Positions 1-8,838 of a stretch of DNA of 52,385 bases are shown in pieces (the first letter of the stretch is position 1; every line of letters starts with the position of its first letter). The stretch is from Salinisphaera sp. UBA1666 (GTDB taxonomy: Bacteria > Pseudomonadota > Gammaproteobacteria > Nevskiales > Salinisphaeraceae), in the NCBI GenBank assembly GCA_002320455.1, contig DCKU01000107.1, positions 1 through 52,385 of the forward strand, in the 5' to 3' direction. The translations under genes and the position numbers were made by a program. The notes under the pieces were generated by a model that was given only the letters and a program-made list of their open reading frames with translations, was not told the origin of the DNA and ran no database searches.

Positions 1-1
1 C

Positions 2-1339
2 TTATCTTATGACGATACGCCCTAACCCGTGCACCCAGCGCAGGCCGGCCAGCCTCCTGGATAGTGTCCCCGGCAGGTCGGGCGCCAGCCAATAATCGGC
101 GACGGCAACCAGCTTGCGCCCGTGATAGATCAGCGGCAAGCGCTCGCGGATCCAAGGCGGAATTCGACGGACCTGACAGAACTGTTTAAGACGTTGATGA
201 CAGCCATCCGAACGCGCCAGGCGTTCACCGCCGCGGCGAAACGTCACCACAAGCTCGACGGGGTCGGATTCCGCGGCGGAATCAAGCGCCAGATAGCCGG
301 CCTCGCCCGGCAGTGCTAGCGGCGTGTTGCCGTCCCAGACCCGCTCCGTCGTCGGCGTAGGCGGCGCGCCCAACGCCGGCAGCAGAAAAAGCCGACCGTC
401 GAAGCGACGTATTTCGTGGCTCGCCAGTGCCACGCGTGGACTGTTGTGCTCGCGCGCGTCGGCCAGCCGCGCAATCTCGGCCAGCTGTCGATGATCAAGG
501 GTAATCGCCGCCCGGTCTTTGCACCAGGCCAACAACACTTCGTTCTGGCGCGCAGCGCTTAGTTGCTGCAGGCCGTCGATCGAGACGGGCCCGCCGTCAG
601 GCGATACTACGGCAAGATCGATGGCGGCCAGCCGGTCCAGCGCCGAGCGGGCCTCGGCCGCGCGTTCGGCCACCCGCGACAGCGTGCGCGCGGCCGCCGG
701 CCAGCGGTCGGTCAATGCCGGCCATACCGCGGCGTCAATATAACCGCGGTCGCGAGCGCTATCGTGATTGCTGGGATCATCGACCCAGATCAGACCGGCG
801 GTTTCGGCATGCGCGGCTATGGCGTCGCGGCTCAGCGTCAACCAGGGCCGCCAGTGGTGGCCGGCTCCGAGACAGCGCCAGGCGGGCATGCCAGCCAGAC
901 CACGCATACCGGCGCCACGAAGCGCCTGGATCAGCACGGTCTGAGCCTGATCTTCCGCATGGTGGGCCGTGACGAGTACATCGCCGGCGGTGAGCCAATC
1001 GGCAATCGCCTGATAGCGCGCCGTGCGCGCCGCGGCTTCCAGTCCACCGTAGGCGGTATCGACCGCCACGCGTAAGTCTACAAGCGAGATCCCCCGCTCA
1101 CGGGCCTGATCTCGACAGAACGCGGCCCAGTCGTCAGCGGCCGGATCCAGGCCGTGGTGGATATGCAACGCGACCAGCGGTGTCTCGAGTTGGGCGCGGT
1201 GACACACGTCCAAAAGCGTCATCGAATCGCGCCCGCCGCTGAGGGCCACGACCAGCCGCCGGGTATTGGCCGGCAGCGCAGTGAGCACTGCCGAAAGCGG
1301 GTTCACCCCGCCGTCTTGAAGTCGCCGAAGGCCATCCAT
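2..1339 (-). CDS. tilS: tRNA(Ile)-lysidine synthase TilS
   Basis: TilS converts C34 of tRNA-Ile(CAU) to lysidine in the cytoplasm, using ATP and lysine, so that the tRNA reads AUA. The N-type ATP-pyrophosphatase P-loop SGGRDS lies at residues 34-39, followed by the PP-loop synthetase core. A C-terminal TilS domain (from about residue 360) ends LGRIVIR. The 445 aa length fits the family. The stop codon TAA is at positions 2-4, so the gene is complete. The start is uncertain. The ATG at 1339 overlaps accA by 37 nt and has no good ribosome binding site. The GTG at 1306 gives a 4-nt GTGA overlap with the accA stop and an N-terminus closer to the usual length. Either way it is translationally tied to accA. 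It is the last visible gene of the long minus-strand run. Confidence 0.93.
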   Translation of the reverse strand: MDGLRRLQDGGVNPLSAVLTALPANTRRLVVALSGGRDSMTLLDVCHRAQLETPLVALHIHHGLDPAADDWAAFCRDQARERGISLVDLRVAVDTAYGGLEAAARTARYQAIADWLTAGDVLVTAHHAEDQAQTVLIQALRGAGMRGLAGMPAWRCLGAGHHWRPWLTLSRDAIAAHAETAGLIWVDDPSNHDSARDRGYIDAAVWPALTDRWPAAARTLSRVAERAAEARSALDRLAAIDLAVVSPDGGPVSIDGLQQLSAARQNEVLLAWCKDRAAITLDHRQLAEIARLADAREHNSPRVALASHEIRRFDGRLFLLPALGAPPTPTTERVWDGNTPLALPGEAGYLALDSAAESDPVELVVTFRRGGERLARSDGCHQRLKQFCQVRRIPPWIRERLPLIYHGRKLVAVADYWLAPDLPGTLSRRLAGLRWVHGLGRIVIR

Positions 1340-2274
1340 CGCTGGTAGCGCGTCTCCAGCAGCTCGTCGATCGACAGGCCGCGCAGTCGGGCCAGCTCGC
1401 TGACCAGGCGCTCCTTGAAATGAGCCATCAGGCCCGCCGGATCACGATGCGCGCCACCCAGAGGCTCGTCGACGATTTCATCCACGAGGTTCAGACGCTC
1501 CAAATCCACCGACGACACCTTCATCGCCTCGGCGGCGTCTTCGGCCTTGGCCGCGGACTTCCACAGAATCGAGGCACAGCCCTCCGGCGAGATCACCGAA
1601 TAGATGCTGTACTGCATCATCATCAGCACGTCGCCCACGCCGATAGCCAGCGCCCCGCCAGAGCCACCCTCACCCACAACCGTGCAGATGACCGGCACCC
1701 GCAGCTTGCTCATCTCGAACAGGTTCCGCGCAATGGCCTCGGACTGGTTGCGCTCTTCGGCGCCAATGCCGGGATAGGCCCCGGGCGTATCGATGAACGT
1801 GATGATGGGCAGGTTGAAACGCTCGGCGGTTTTCATCAGGCGAAGCGCCTTGCGATAGCCCTCCGGCCGCGGCATGCCGAAGTTTCGATGAATCTTCTCC
1901 TTGGTATCCCGGCCTTTTTGATGGCCGATCACCATGACGGGCTCGCCGGCCAGGCGACCGATGCCGCCGATGATGGCGGCGTCGTCGGCGTAGGCCCGAT
2001 CACCGTGCATCTCCACGAACTCATCGATCATGCCGTCGATATAGTCTTGGGTGTAGGGGCGCAGCGGATGACGCGCCATCTGTGCGACCTGCCAGGTCGA
2101 CAGCTTCGAAAAGATCTGCTCGGTCAGGCTCTTGCGCTTGTCTTCAAGACGCTGCACCTCTTCCGAGAGATTGACTTCACTGCCGTCCGCGACAAAGCGC
2201 AGTTCCTCGATCTTCTCTTGAAGCTCGGCGATCGGCTGTTCGAAATCGAGATAATCGAGGTTTTTCTGCGCCAT
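1303..2274 (-). CDS. accA: Acetyl-CoA carboxylase carboxyltransferase subunit alpha
   Basis: AccA pairs with AccD (not in this window) to move CO2 from carboxybiotin to acetyl-CoA, the first committed step of fatty acid synthesis. Hallmarks are GDRAYADD, the HQKGRDTKEK stretch, IDTPGAYPGIGAEERNQ and the oxyanion-loop region GEGGSGGALAIG. The start was set at MAQKNLDYLD (position 2274), giving 323 aa against 319 in E. coli. An upstream in-frame start would add 39 residues that lie partly in dnaE and do not resemble the family. The gene starts 29 nt after dnaE and runs into tilS. The dnaE-accA order is the usual gammaproteobacterial one. Confidence 0.96.
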   Translation of the reverse strand: MAQKNLDYLDFEQPIAELQEKIEELRFVADGSEVNLSEEVQRLEDKRKSLTEQIFSKLSTWQVAQMARHPLRPYTQDYIDGMIDEFVEMHGDRAYADDAAIIGGIGRLAGEPVMVIGHQKGRDTKEKIHRNFGMPRPEGYRKALRLMKTAERFNLPIITFIDTPGAYPGIGAEERNQSEAIARNLFEMSKLRVPVICTVVGEGGSGGALAIGVGDVLMMMQYSIYSVISPEGCASILWKSAAKAEDAAEAMKVSSVDLERLNLVDEIVDEPLGGAHRDPAGLMAHFKERLVSELARLRGLSIDELLETRYQRWMAFGDFKTAG

Positions 2275-2303
2275 CGGTATCAGCAGGTTGTTACGTGAAT
2301 GAC

Positions 2304-5300
2304 TTACGAGCCCGAGAGAGCGCGACGATAACGCACTTGCACATGATCCGCACCCACCAGGGCGCGTAAATCCGTCAGAAGGCCGTCGCAAAGCTCCAGC
2401 CGCGTGTCGCCGAGCGTCAGCACCGCTTTTGCGGTGTCGTTCTCATAGCGCACCACGACATCGCAGCCGCTATCGGCCTTGTAGCGATCAATACAGCCGG
2501 CCAGATTATCCACCAGCCCGTCGACGTCGATACGCCCTTCCGACTGGATCTGCAGCAGGATACGGCTGGCATAGGCCGCGCGCGCGCCTTCGATGTCCAT
2601 CACGTTGTTGGCGTTCAGGCGAAAACCGTCAGAAAAATCGTCGTAGGACAGGCTGCCCTCGATGATCACCAGCTTGTCGGCCTGCAACAGCGCCCCGAAT
2701 TCCGCGGCCTTGTCCTCGAACAGCGGGCATTCGATACGCCCCGAGCCGTCGTCCAGCACCACGATGATGCGCTTGCCTTTTTTCATGCGCCGCAGCTCGA
2801 CCACCAGCCCGGCCACGATCGCGCTCTTGCGCTCGCGCCGGCGCCCGCCGCCCTCCTCCGGGCGCGGCATGGCCGCGACCTGATCGGCGATCTTGCCGTG
2901 GGTCATATCCGCCAGCTCGGCTTCCCAGGCCTTGATGGGGTGGCCGGTCAGATACAGGCCCAGCACGTCGCGCTCGGCGCGCAGACGCTCGTCCTCGGGG
3001 GCCTCGGGCAGCGTCTCCAGCGGCGGGCCGGCCGACTCATTGCTCTCGGCCAGGCCGAACATATCGTTCTGGCCCACATTGGCCGCCGAGCGATCCTGGT
3101 CGGCGGCGGCCAGCGCGCGGGCCAGCCCGCCCAATAGACTGGCCCGGTTGGGCCCCAACGAATCCAGGGCGCCTGCGTTGACCATGGCCTCGAGCGCCCG
3201 ACGGTTGATTTTGGACGTGTCCACCCGCCGACAGAAGTCGTAGAGGTTGGCATAGGCGCCGTCCTCGGCGCGCTTGTCCAAGGCCGTGTCGATGGCGCCC
3301 TTGCCGAGGCCTTTGATCGCGCCCAGGCCATAGCGGATGGTCGTATCGTCGACGACCGAGAAGTTGTACTCCGAGGCGTTGACGTCCGGCGGGGCCACGG
3401 TGATGCCCAGACGGTGGCACTCGTCGATCATGATCACGATCTTGTCGGTGTTATCCATATCGGCCGACAGCACCGCCGACATGAAATCCGCCGGGTAATG
3501 CGCCTTGAGCCAGGCGGTCTGGTAGGACACCAGCGCATAGGCCGCAGAGTGCGACTTGTTGAAGCCGTAGCCGGCGAATTTCTCGACCAGATCGAAGATA
3601 TAGGCCGCCGTGTCCTCCTCGATGCCATTGTCGACTGCGCCCTTGACGAAGCCGTCGCGCTGCTTGGCCATCTCCTCGGGTTTCTTCTTGCCCATGGCCC
3701 GGCGTAGCAGGTCGGCATTGCCCAGCGAATAGCCGGCCAGCACCTGGGCGATCTGCATCACCTGCTCTTGGTACAGGATCACGCCGTAGGTCGGCTCCAG
3801 CACCTCGGCCAGGCTGGGATGCGGATAGACCACCTTGGCCCGGCCATGCTTGCGGTCGATGAAGTCCTCGACCATGCCGGATTCCAACGGCCCGGGCCGA
3901 TACAGGGCCACGAGCGCGATGATGTCCTCGAACTCGGCCGGCTGCAGGCGCTTGATCAAGCGCCGCATGCCCGAGGATTCCAGCTGGAAGACGGCCGTGG
4001 TGTCACCTTTCTTAAGCAGATCGAACGAGTCTCGATCGTCCAGCGGGATATGACGCACGTCGATCGGCTCTTGACCAGCTGCGGCCAGACGCCGATTGGC
4101 CACCTGTACGGCGTTGTCGATGATGGTGAGCGTACGCAGGCCCAGAAAGTCGAACTTGACCAGGCCCACGGCCTCGACGTCGTCCTTGTCGAACTGGGTG
4201 ACCCGGTTGGTGCCGCCCGGCTCGCAGTAGAGCGGCGTGAAGTCGTTGAGATCCGAGGGCGCGATGACCACGCCGCCGGCGTGCTTGCCGGCGTTACGCG
4301 CCACGCCTTCCAGCGACAGGGCCAGATCCAGCAGATAGCCGACTTCTTCGTCCTCGCGTGAGTTACGCAGCTCCTCGGACTCGTCCAGGGCCCGGGTCAG
4401 CGTCATGTCCGGAGCAAACGGCACCTGCTTGGCGATGCGATCGACGAAACCGTAGGGATGGCCCAGCACCCGGCCTACGTCGCGCACCACCGCCTTGGCG
4501 GCCATGCTGCCGTAGGTGATGATCTGGCTGACTTTCTCCTGGCCGTAGGCCTGGGCCACGTATTCGATGACCCGGTCGCGCCCGTCCATGCAGAAGTCGA
4601 CGTCGAAGTCCGGCATCGACACACGCTCGGGGTTCAAGAACCGCTCGAACAGCAGGTCATAGGCCAGCGGATCGAGATCGGTGATGCCCAGCGCATAGGC
4701 GACCAGCGAGCCCGCGCCCGAGCCACGGCCGGGGCCCACGGGTACCCCGTTTTCTCGCGCCCAGCGGATGAAGTCGGCCACGATCAGAAAGTAGCCCGGG
4801 AACCCCATAGTCTTGATCACGTCCAGCTCGTGATCCAAGCGGTGCTGGTATTCGGTGACGTGTTTGGCCCGCTCATCGGCGTCCGGAAACAGGCTATCCA
4901 GACGCTCGGCCAGCCCGGCCTCAGACTCGGCGCGCAAAAACGAGTCGGTATCGTGCTTGTCCGGCACCGGAAAGTCCGGCAGCACGTTCTCGCCCAGGGT
5001 GAGCGTGAGATTGCATCGACGGGCGACCTCGACCGAGTTCTCCAGGGCCTCGGGCAGATCGGCAAACAGCTCGGCCATCTGGGCCGGGCTCTTCAGATAC
5101 TGCTCGGGGGTGTAGTTTTTGGGCCGGCGCGGGTCGGCCAGCGTATAGCCGCCGTGGATGGCCACCCGTGTTTCGTGGGCATCGAAATCCTCGGGCTGCG
5201 GAAAACGCACATCGTTGGTGGCGACGATCGGCACATCTTCGGCCAGCGCCAGGCCGACGGTTTCGGCCAGCCAGCCGGCCTCGCCGGATCGTCCGCAGCG

Positions 5301-5804
5301 GGTCACCTCCAGATAATACCGATCGCCAAAAAGACGCTGCCAATGGTGCAGGTGCGACTCGGCTTGGCTCTTCTTGCCCGCCAACAGGGCCATGCCGACG
5401 TCACCGCCCATGCCGCCCGACAGCGCGATCAGCCCGTCGGCGAATTCGGCCACCCATTCACGCTTGCACAACACCCCGGCCCGGGTCTGACCGTGCAGAT
5501 AGGCCCGGCTCAACAGCTCACAGAGGTTGCGATAGCCCTCGCGATGCTGGGCCAGCAGCGTGAGGCGCGTCGGGGACTCATCGCCTTCTTCGATCAGCAG
5601 ATCCACCCCCACGATCGGCTTGACCCCGGCGGCAAGTGCGGCCTTGTAGAACTTGACCATGCCGAACAGGTTGACGTTATCGGTCACCCCCACCGCCGGC
5701 ATGCCGGCCTCTCGGGCCGCCCCCACCAGCGGTTTGATCCGAACGATGCCATCAGACAGCGAGTATTCGGTATGGACACGAAGATGTACGAAAGCGTGCG
5801 ACAT
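2304..5804 (-). CDS. dnaE: DNA polymerase III subunit alpha
   Basis: This is the replicative polymerase subunit. Visible from the N-terminus are a PHP domain (VHLRVHTEYSLSDG), the polymerase palm with the catalytic aspartates in PDFDVDFCMDGRD near residue 400, fingers with ITYGSMAAKAVVRDVG, an HhH region, and a C-terminal OB-fold (IIVVLDDGSGRIECPLFED). The length is about 1166 aa, close to E. coli DnaE (1160). The start is placed at MSHAFVHLRV (5804) by analogy with the family. A TTG five codons upstream (5819) is the alternative, and neither has a strong ribosome binding site. It lies 32 nt after rnhB and 29 nt before accA in the same operon. Confidence 0.97.
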   Translation of the reverse strand: MSHAFVHLRVHTEYSLSDGIVRIKPLVGAAREAGMPAVGVTDNVNLFGMVKFYKAALAAGVKPIVGVDLLIEEGDESPTRLTLLAQHREGYRNLCELLSRAYLHGQTRAGVLCKREWVAEFADGLIALSGGMGGDVGMALLAGKKSQAESHLHHWQRLFGDRYYLEVTRCGRSGEAGWLAETVGLALAEDVPIVATNDVRFPQPEDFDAHETRVAIHGGYTLADPRRPKNYTPEQYLKSPAQMAELFADLPEALENSVEVARRCNLTLTLGENVLPDFPVPDKHDTDSFLRAESEAGLAERLDSLFPDADERAKHVTEYQHRLDHELDVIKTMGFPGYFLIVADFIRWARENGVPVGPGRGSGAGSLVAYALGITDLDPLAYDLLFERFLNPERVSMPDFDVDFCMDGRDRVIEYVAQAYGQEKVSQIITYGSMAAKAVVRDVGRVLGHPYGFVDRIAKQVPFAPDMTLTRALDESEELRNSREDEEVGYLLDLALSLEGVARNAGKHAGGVVIAPSDLNDFTPLYCEPGGTNRVTQFDKDDVEAVGLVKFDFLGLRTLTIIDNAVQVANRRLAAAGQEPIDVRHIPLDDRDSFDLLKKGDTTAVFQLESSGMRRLIKRLQPAEFEDIIALVALYRPGPLESGMVEDFIDRKHGRAKVVYPHPSLAEVLEPTYGVILYQEQVMQIAQVLAGYSLGNADLLRRAMGKKKPEEMAKQRDGFVKGAVDNGIEEDTAAYIFDLVEKFAGYGFNKSHSAAYALVSYQTAWLKAHYPADFMSAVLSADMDNTDKIVIMIDECHRLGITVAPPDVNASEYNFSVVDDTTIRYGLGAIKGLGKGAIDTALDKRAEDGAYANLYDFCRRVDTSKINRRALEAMVNAGALDSLGPNRASLLGGLARALAAADQDRSAANVGQNDMFGLAESNESAGPPLETLPEAPEDERLRAERDVLGLYLTGHPIKAWEAELADMTHGKIADQVAAMPRPEEGGGRRRERKSAIVAGLVVELRRMKKGKRIIVVLDDGSGRIECPLFEDKAAEFGALLQADKLVIIEGSLSYDDFSDGFRLNANNVMDIEGARAAYASRILLQIQSEGRIDVDGLVDNLAGCIDRYKADSGCDVVVRYENDTAKAVLTLGDTRLELCDGLLTDLRALVGADHVQVRYRRALSGS

Positions 5805-5836
5805 ATCGGCGATGATCAATCCGTTGAGCGGTACAG

Positions 5837-6457
5837 CTAGCCCAGATCCAGCCTACTCTGGGTCGCGGCCATGGCACGAGCCACGGGCGCAAAACTTCGA
5901 CGATGAATCGGCGACGGGCCAAGACGCATCAGGGCTTCGCGATGAAACGCGGTGCCGTAGCCCTTGTGGGCGGCCAGGCCGTAGCCGGGAAATTGCGCGT
6001 CCAGACGCGCCATCTGCGCGTCACGGGCCACCTTGGCAATCACCGAGGCAGCACTAATGGCCGGCACCTGGCCGTCGCCGCCCACCACACAGCGTATCGG
6101 GCCGGACAATCCGGGGCTGCGATTGCCATCCACCCATACCGCGGTGGGCCGACGAGCCAAACCGGCTACCGCGCGACGCATGGCGAGCAGCGTGGCCTGA
6201 AGAATATTCAGACGATCGATCTCCGACACATCCGCCTCGGCGATACAAAACGCCAGCGCGCGCTGACGAATCTTGACATTCAGCTCGGCACGCTCGGTCT
6301 CGGACAGCGCCTTGGAATCTGTCAGGCCGCGCGGCAGCCCGCGGGCCGGCATGATGACCGCAGCCGCCACGACCGGGCCTGCGAGCGGCCCACGGCCCAC
6401 CTCATCCACCCCGGCCACGAACGGACAAGCAAACTTTGATTGACGACGGCCTGTCAC
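5837..6457 (-). CDS. rnhB: Ribonuclease HII
   Basis: RNase HII cuts the RNA strand of RNA-DNA hybrids and starts removal of misincorporated ribonucleotides. The type 2 RNase H signature GVDEVGRGPLAGP puts catalytic Asp18-Glu19 at the N-terminus. Further acidic residues are in VDGNRSP and in VIAKVARDAQM. SKAL and the GYG/H segment (AAHKGYGT) are also family features. At 206 aa it has the usual length. The ATG overlaps the lpxB stop by 4 nt (ATGA), which implies translational coupling, and the lpxB-rnhB-dnaE order is standard. Confidence 0.96.
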   Translation of the reverse strand: MTGRRQSKFACPFVAGVDEVGRGPLAGPVVAAAVIMPARGLPRGLTDSKALSETERAELNVKIRQRALAFCIAEADVSEIDRLNILQATLLAMRRAVAGLARRPTAVWVDGNRSPGLSGPIRCVVGGDGQVPAISAASVIAKVARDAQMARLDAQFPGYGLAAHKGYGTAFHREALMRLGPSPIHRRSFAPVARAMAATQSRLDLG

Positions 6458-7608
6458 GAGCGTTGTGCGATCAGCTCAGCCACGGCCTCGGCTGCACGAT
6501 CGTCGGCGCCGCGAGCTAGCGTGTCATGCAGCGCGGTGAACCCGTCGATCTGTGCCCGACGCTCGGGTGAATCGGCCAAGAGGCGCAGCGCCCAGGCCCC
6601 GAGCATGGGCACCTGGCTATCGGTCTGGAGAAGCTCCGGTACCAAACGTCGGCCGGCCAGCAGATTGGGCATGCTCACGACATCGGTCTTGATCAGGTTC
6701 AGGCTGCGCGCGAGCCAGTAATTGGTGGCTGACAGCTCATAGGTCACCACCATCGGCGTCTTGGCCAGAAGCGCTTCCAGCGTTGCCGTGCCCGAGGCCA
6801 GAATCAAGACATCACAGGCCCGCATGACCTCGCGCGAGCGCCCGGCCACCAGCGTAACGGCCAGACCGGCGCCCCGCTCGGCCAACACGGTCTCTATCAT
6901 CGCCTGCATACGCGGACTGGCGGCCGGAATGACGAACCGCGCGTCCGGGCGTCGCGCGGCAATCCAGCGCGCGGTGGCAATCAGGCGTGGCGCCAGGCGC
7001 GATACCTCCGCGCCGCGGCTGCCCGGCAATAGACCGATCAGATCGCCGCGCTCGGCTAGCGAGAGCGCCTGTCGTGCCCGACGGGCATCCGGATGTAGCG
7101 GCAACTCGTCGGCCAGCGGATGACCGACATAGACCGCCTCTATGTTGTGACGGGCCAAAAAAGCCGGCTCGAATGGAAATATCGCCAACAGCCGATCTAC
7201 CGCCGCACGGATATGGCGCACCCGGCCTTCTCGCCAAGCCCAGACCGTGGGGCAAACATAATGAACCGTCTTGATGCCGGCGCGGCGAAGCCGTATTTCA
7301 AGCCGTGTGTTGAAGGCCGGCGCGTCGATGCCGATCATCACCGCCGGCGACAGCGCCTTGATCTGACCGAACAACCGTGACCGCAGTCGCAGTAAACGCG
7401 GAATCTGGCCGATAACTTCGCTGATGCCGAACAGCGACAGCGCTTCGATATCGGCCAGGCTCTCGCAGCCAACCGCGCGCATCTTGGGCCCCGTCACGCC
7501 CACAAAGCGCGCGCCGGGAAAGCGTGCGGCGAGTGCGTTGATGAGGCCGGCCCCGAGCGTGTCGCCCGAGGCCTCACCGGCCACGATAACGAAGACCGGC
7601 TCGGCCAA
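6454..7608 (-). CDS. lpxB: Lipid-A-disaccharide synthase
   Basis: LpxB is a GT19 peripheral membrane glycosyltransferase that joins UDP-2,3-diacylglucosamine to lipid X, making the lipid A disaccharide. The N-terminal motif VAGEASGD is at residues 10-16. LPGSRGAEVSRL and the SGTATLEALL motif of the nucleotide-binding half are present. The length is 384 aa against 382 in E. coli. The only plausible start is a TTG immediately after the in-frame lpxA stop (TAA then TTG). Internal starts would remove the GEASGD loop, so translation probably depends on ribosomes finishing lpxA. It overlaps rnhB by 4 nt downstream. Confidence 0.95.
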   Translation of the reverse strand: MAEPVFVIVAGEASGDTLGAGLINALAARFPGARFVGVTGPKMRAVGCESLADIEALSLFGISEVIGQIPRLLRLRSRLFGQIKALSPAVMIGIDAPAFNTRLEIRLRRAGIKTVHYVCPTVWAWREGRVRHIRAAVDRLLAIFPFEPAFLARHNIEAVYVGHPLADELPLHPDARRARQALSLAERGDLIGLLPGSRGAEVSRLAPRLIATARWIAARRPDARFVIPAASPRMQAMIETVLAERGAGLAVTLVAGRSREVMRACDVLILASGTATLEALLAKTPMVVTYELSATNYWLARSLNLIKTDVVSMPNLLAGRRLVPELLQTDSQVPMLGAWALRLLADSPERRAQIDGFTALHDTLARGADDRAAEAVAELIAQRS

Positions 7609-8382
7609 TTAACGAATGATGCCGCGTTCGGCTCGGTCCAGCGTGGCCAGCATCTCGGTCACTGCCGGGCTGTCCGCGGCCTGGCTACGGATCGTCTCGC
7701 GCGCTTCTTCCAGACGCAGCTTGGAGCGATACAGCGTGCGATAGGCATGTTTGACCGCGGTAATCTCGTCGTTGCTGTAGCCGCCGCGACGCATACCGAT
7801 CGAGTTGATGCCGTGCGGCTCGGCCGGCGAGCCGGCCGAACGCACGAAGGCAGGCACGTCTTGAACCACCCCGGAGCAATACGCCAGAAACGCCAGCCGG
7901 CCGACGTGGCGGAACTGATACACCAGCGCAAAACCGGCCAGGATGCAGTGGTCGTCGATGGTCACGTGCCCGGCCAGGCTGGCGCCGTTGGCCATGGTGA
8001 TGTAATTGCCCAGCACGCAGTCGTGAGCGATATGCACGTAGGCCATCAGCAAATTATTGTCGCCGATGCGCGTCACGCCCTGGTCGAGCATGGTGCCGCG
8101 GTGCACGCTGCAGTATTCACGAAAGATGTTGCCGTCGCCGATGATCAGCTCGGTAGGCTCACCCTTGTAGCCGCGATGCTGGGGCTCCGCACCCAGCGAC
8201 ACGAAATGCGAGATCTGATTGTTGGCGCCAATCGTGGTATGCCCGCTGATGACGGCGTGCGGGCCCACGACCGTGCCGGCGCCGATCGATACATTCGGCC
8301 CGATGACGGTGAACGGGCCGATCTCAACGTCGTCGGCGATTTGAGCATCCGGATGAACGCGCGCAAGTTCGTCGACTGCCAT
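7609..8382 (-). CDS. lpxA: UDP-N-acetylglucosamine O-acyltransferase
   Basis: LpxA transfers a 3-hydroxyacyl chain from ACP to UDP-GlcNAc, the first step of lipid A synthesis. The N-terminal two thirds is a left-handed beta helix of hexapeptide repeats (IGPFTVIGPNVSIGAGTVVG). The catalytic His is in HIAHDCVLGNY, and the C-terminal helical region begins after GINSIGMRRGGYS. The start is MAVDELARVHPD at 8382, giving 257 aa. The longer reading frame upstream only repeats fabZ sequence in another frame. The ATG overlaps the fabZ TAA by one base. The fabZ-lpxA-lpxB order is standard. Confidence 0.96.
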   Translation of the reverse strand: MAVDELARVHPDAQIADDVEIGPFTVIGPNVSIGAGTVVGPHAVISGHTTIGANNQISHFVSLGAEPQHRGYKGEPTELIIGDGNIFREYCSVHRGTMLDQGVTRIGDNNLLMAYVHIAHDCVLGNYITMANGASLAGHVTIDDHCILAGFALVYQFRHVGRLAFLAYCSGVVQDVPAFVRSAGSPAEPHGINSIGMRRGGYSNDEITAVKHAYRTLYRSKLRLEEARETIRSQAADSPAVTEMLATLDRAERGIIR

Positions 8383-8822
8383 TACGGCGCTCCGGGGACG
8401 GCCATCATTTCGGCGCGACAGGCCAGCTGTTCGCCGACCCACGCCTCGGCGTTGAACTTCCATAGCCGCTTCTTGGCCGAGCCGATAGTCAGCTTCAGAT
8501 GCAGCTGATCACCCGGAATGACCTGGCGTTTGAAGCGCGCCTTGTCGATACCCGCGATATAGACGATCGTGCCGTCATCGGCGTCCATCGTGCGCATGCC
8601 GAGAATCAAGCCGGCCTGGGCCAGGGCTTCGAGGATGAGCACGCCCGGCATCACCGGCTGGCCCGGAAAATGGCCGGGAAAGAACGGCTCGTTGATGGTG
8701 ACGTTCTTGAGCGCGGTGATCGACTCGCCGGGGATGCATTCGAGCACGCGATCGACCAGCAGAAACGGATACCGATGCGGCACCATCTGCATGATCGCGC
8801 GAATTTCGTCTTGTTCACTCAT
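8382..8822 (-). CDS. fabZ: 3-hydroxyacyl-ACP dehydratase FabZ
   Basis: FabZ is a hot-dog-fold dehydratase acting on 3-hydroxyacyl-ACP in fatty acid elongation. It draws on the same substrate pool as LpxA and LpxD. The motif PHRYPFLLVDRV (from residue 15) and the active-site segment FFPGHFPGQPVMPG, with His51 and Glu65 in VLILEALAQ, identify it. The start was set to MSEQDEIRAI (8822), preceded by GGAG at a 6-nt spacing. A TTG at 8837 would add five residues. The length of 146 aa is normal. It lies 16 nt after lpxD. Confidence 0.96.
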   Translation of the reverse strand: MSEQDEIRAIMQMVPHRYPFLLVDRVLECIPGESITALKNVTINEPFFPGHFPGQPVMPGVLILEALAQAGLILGMRTMDADDGTIVYIAGIDKARFKRQVIPGDQLHLKLTIGSAKKRLWKFNAEAWVGEQLACRAEMMAVPGAP

Positions 8823-8838
8823 CCATTGCTCCAGCAAG

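Noticed and set aside
1420..2298. 292-codon plus-strand frame
   Set aside because: It is antisense to accA, His/Arg-rich, and not like any known protein.
4458..5840. Open frame of 460 codons on the plus strand
   Set aside because: It is antisense to dnaE, whose protein is clearly real. GC-rich genes often leave long open antisense frames, and the translation shows no recognisable domain.
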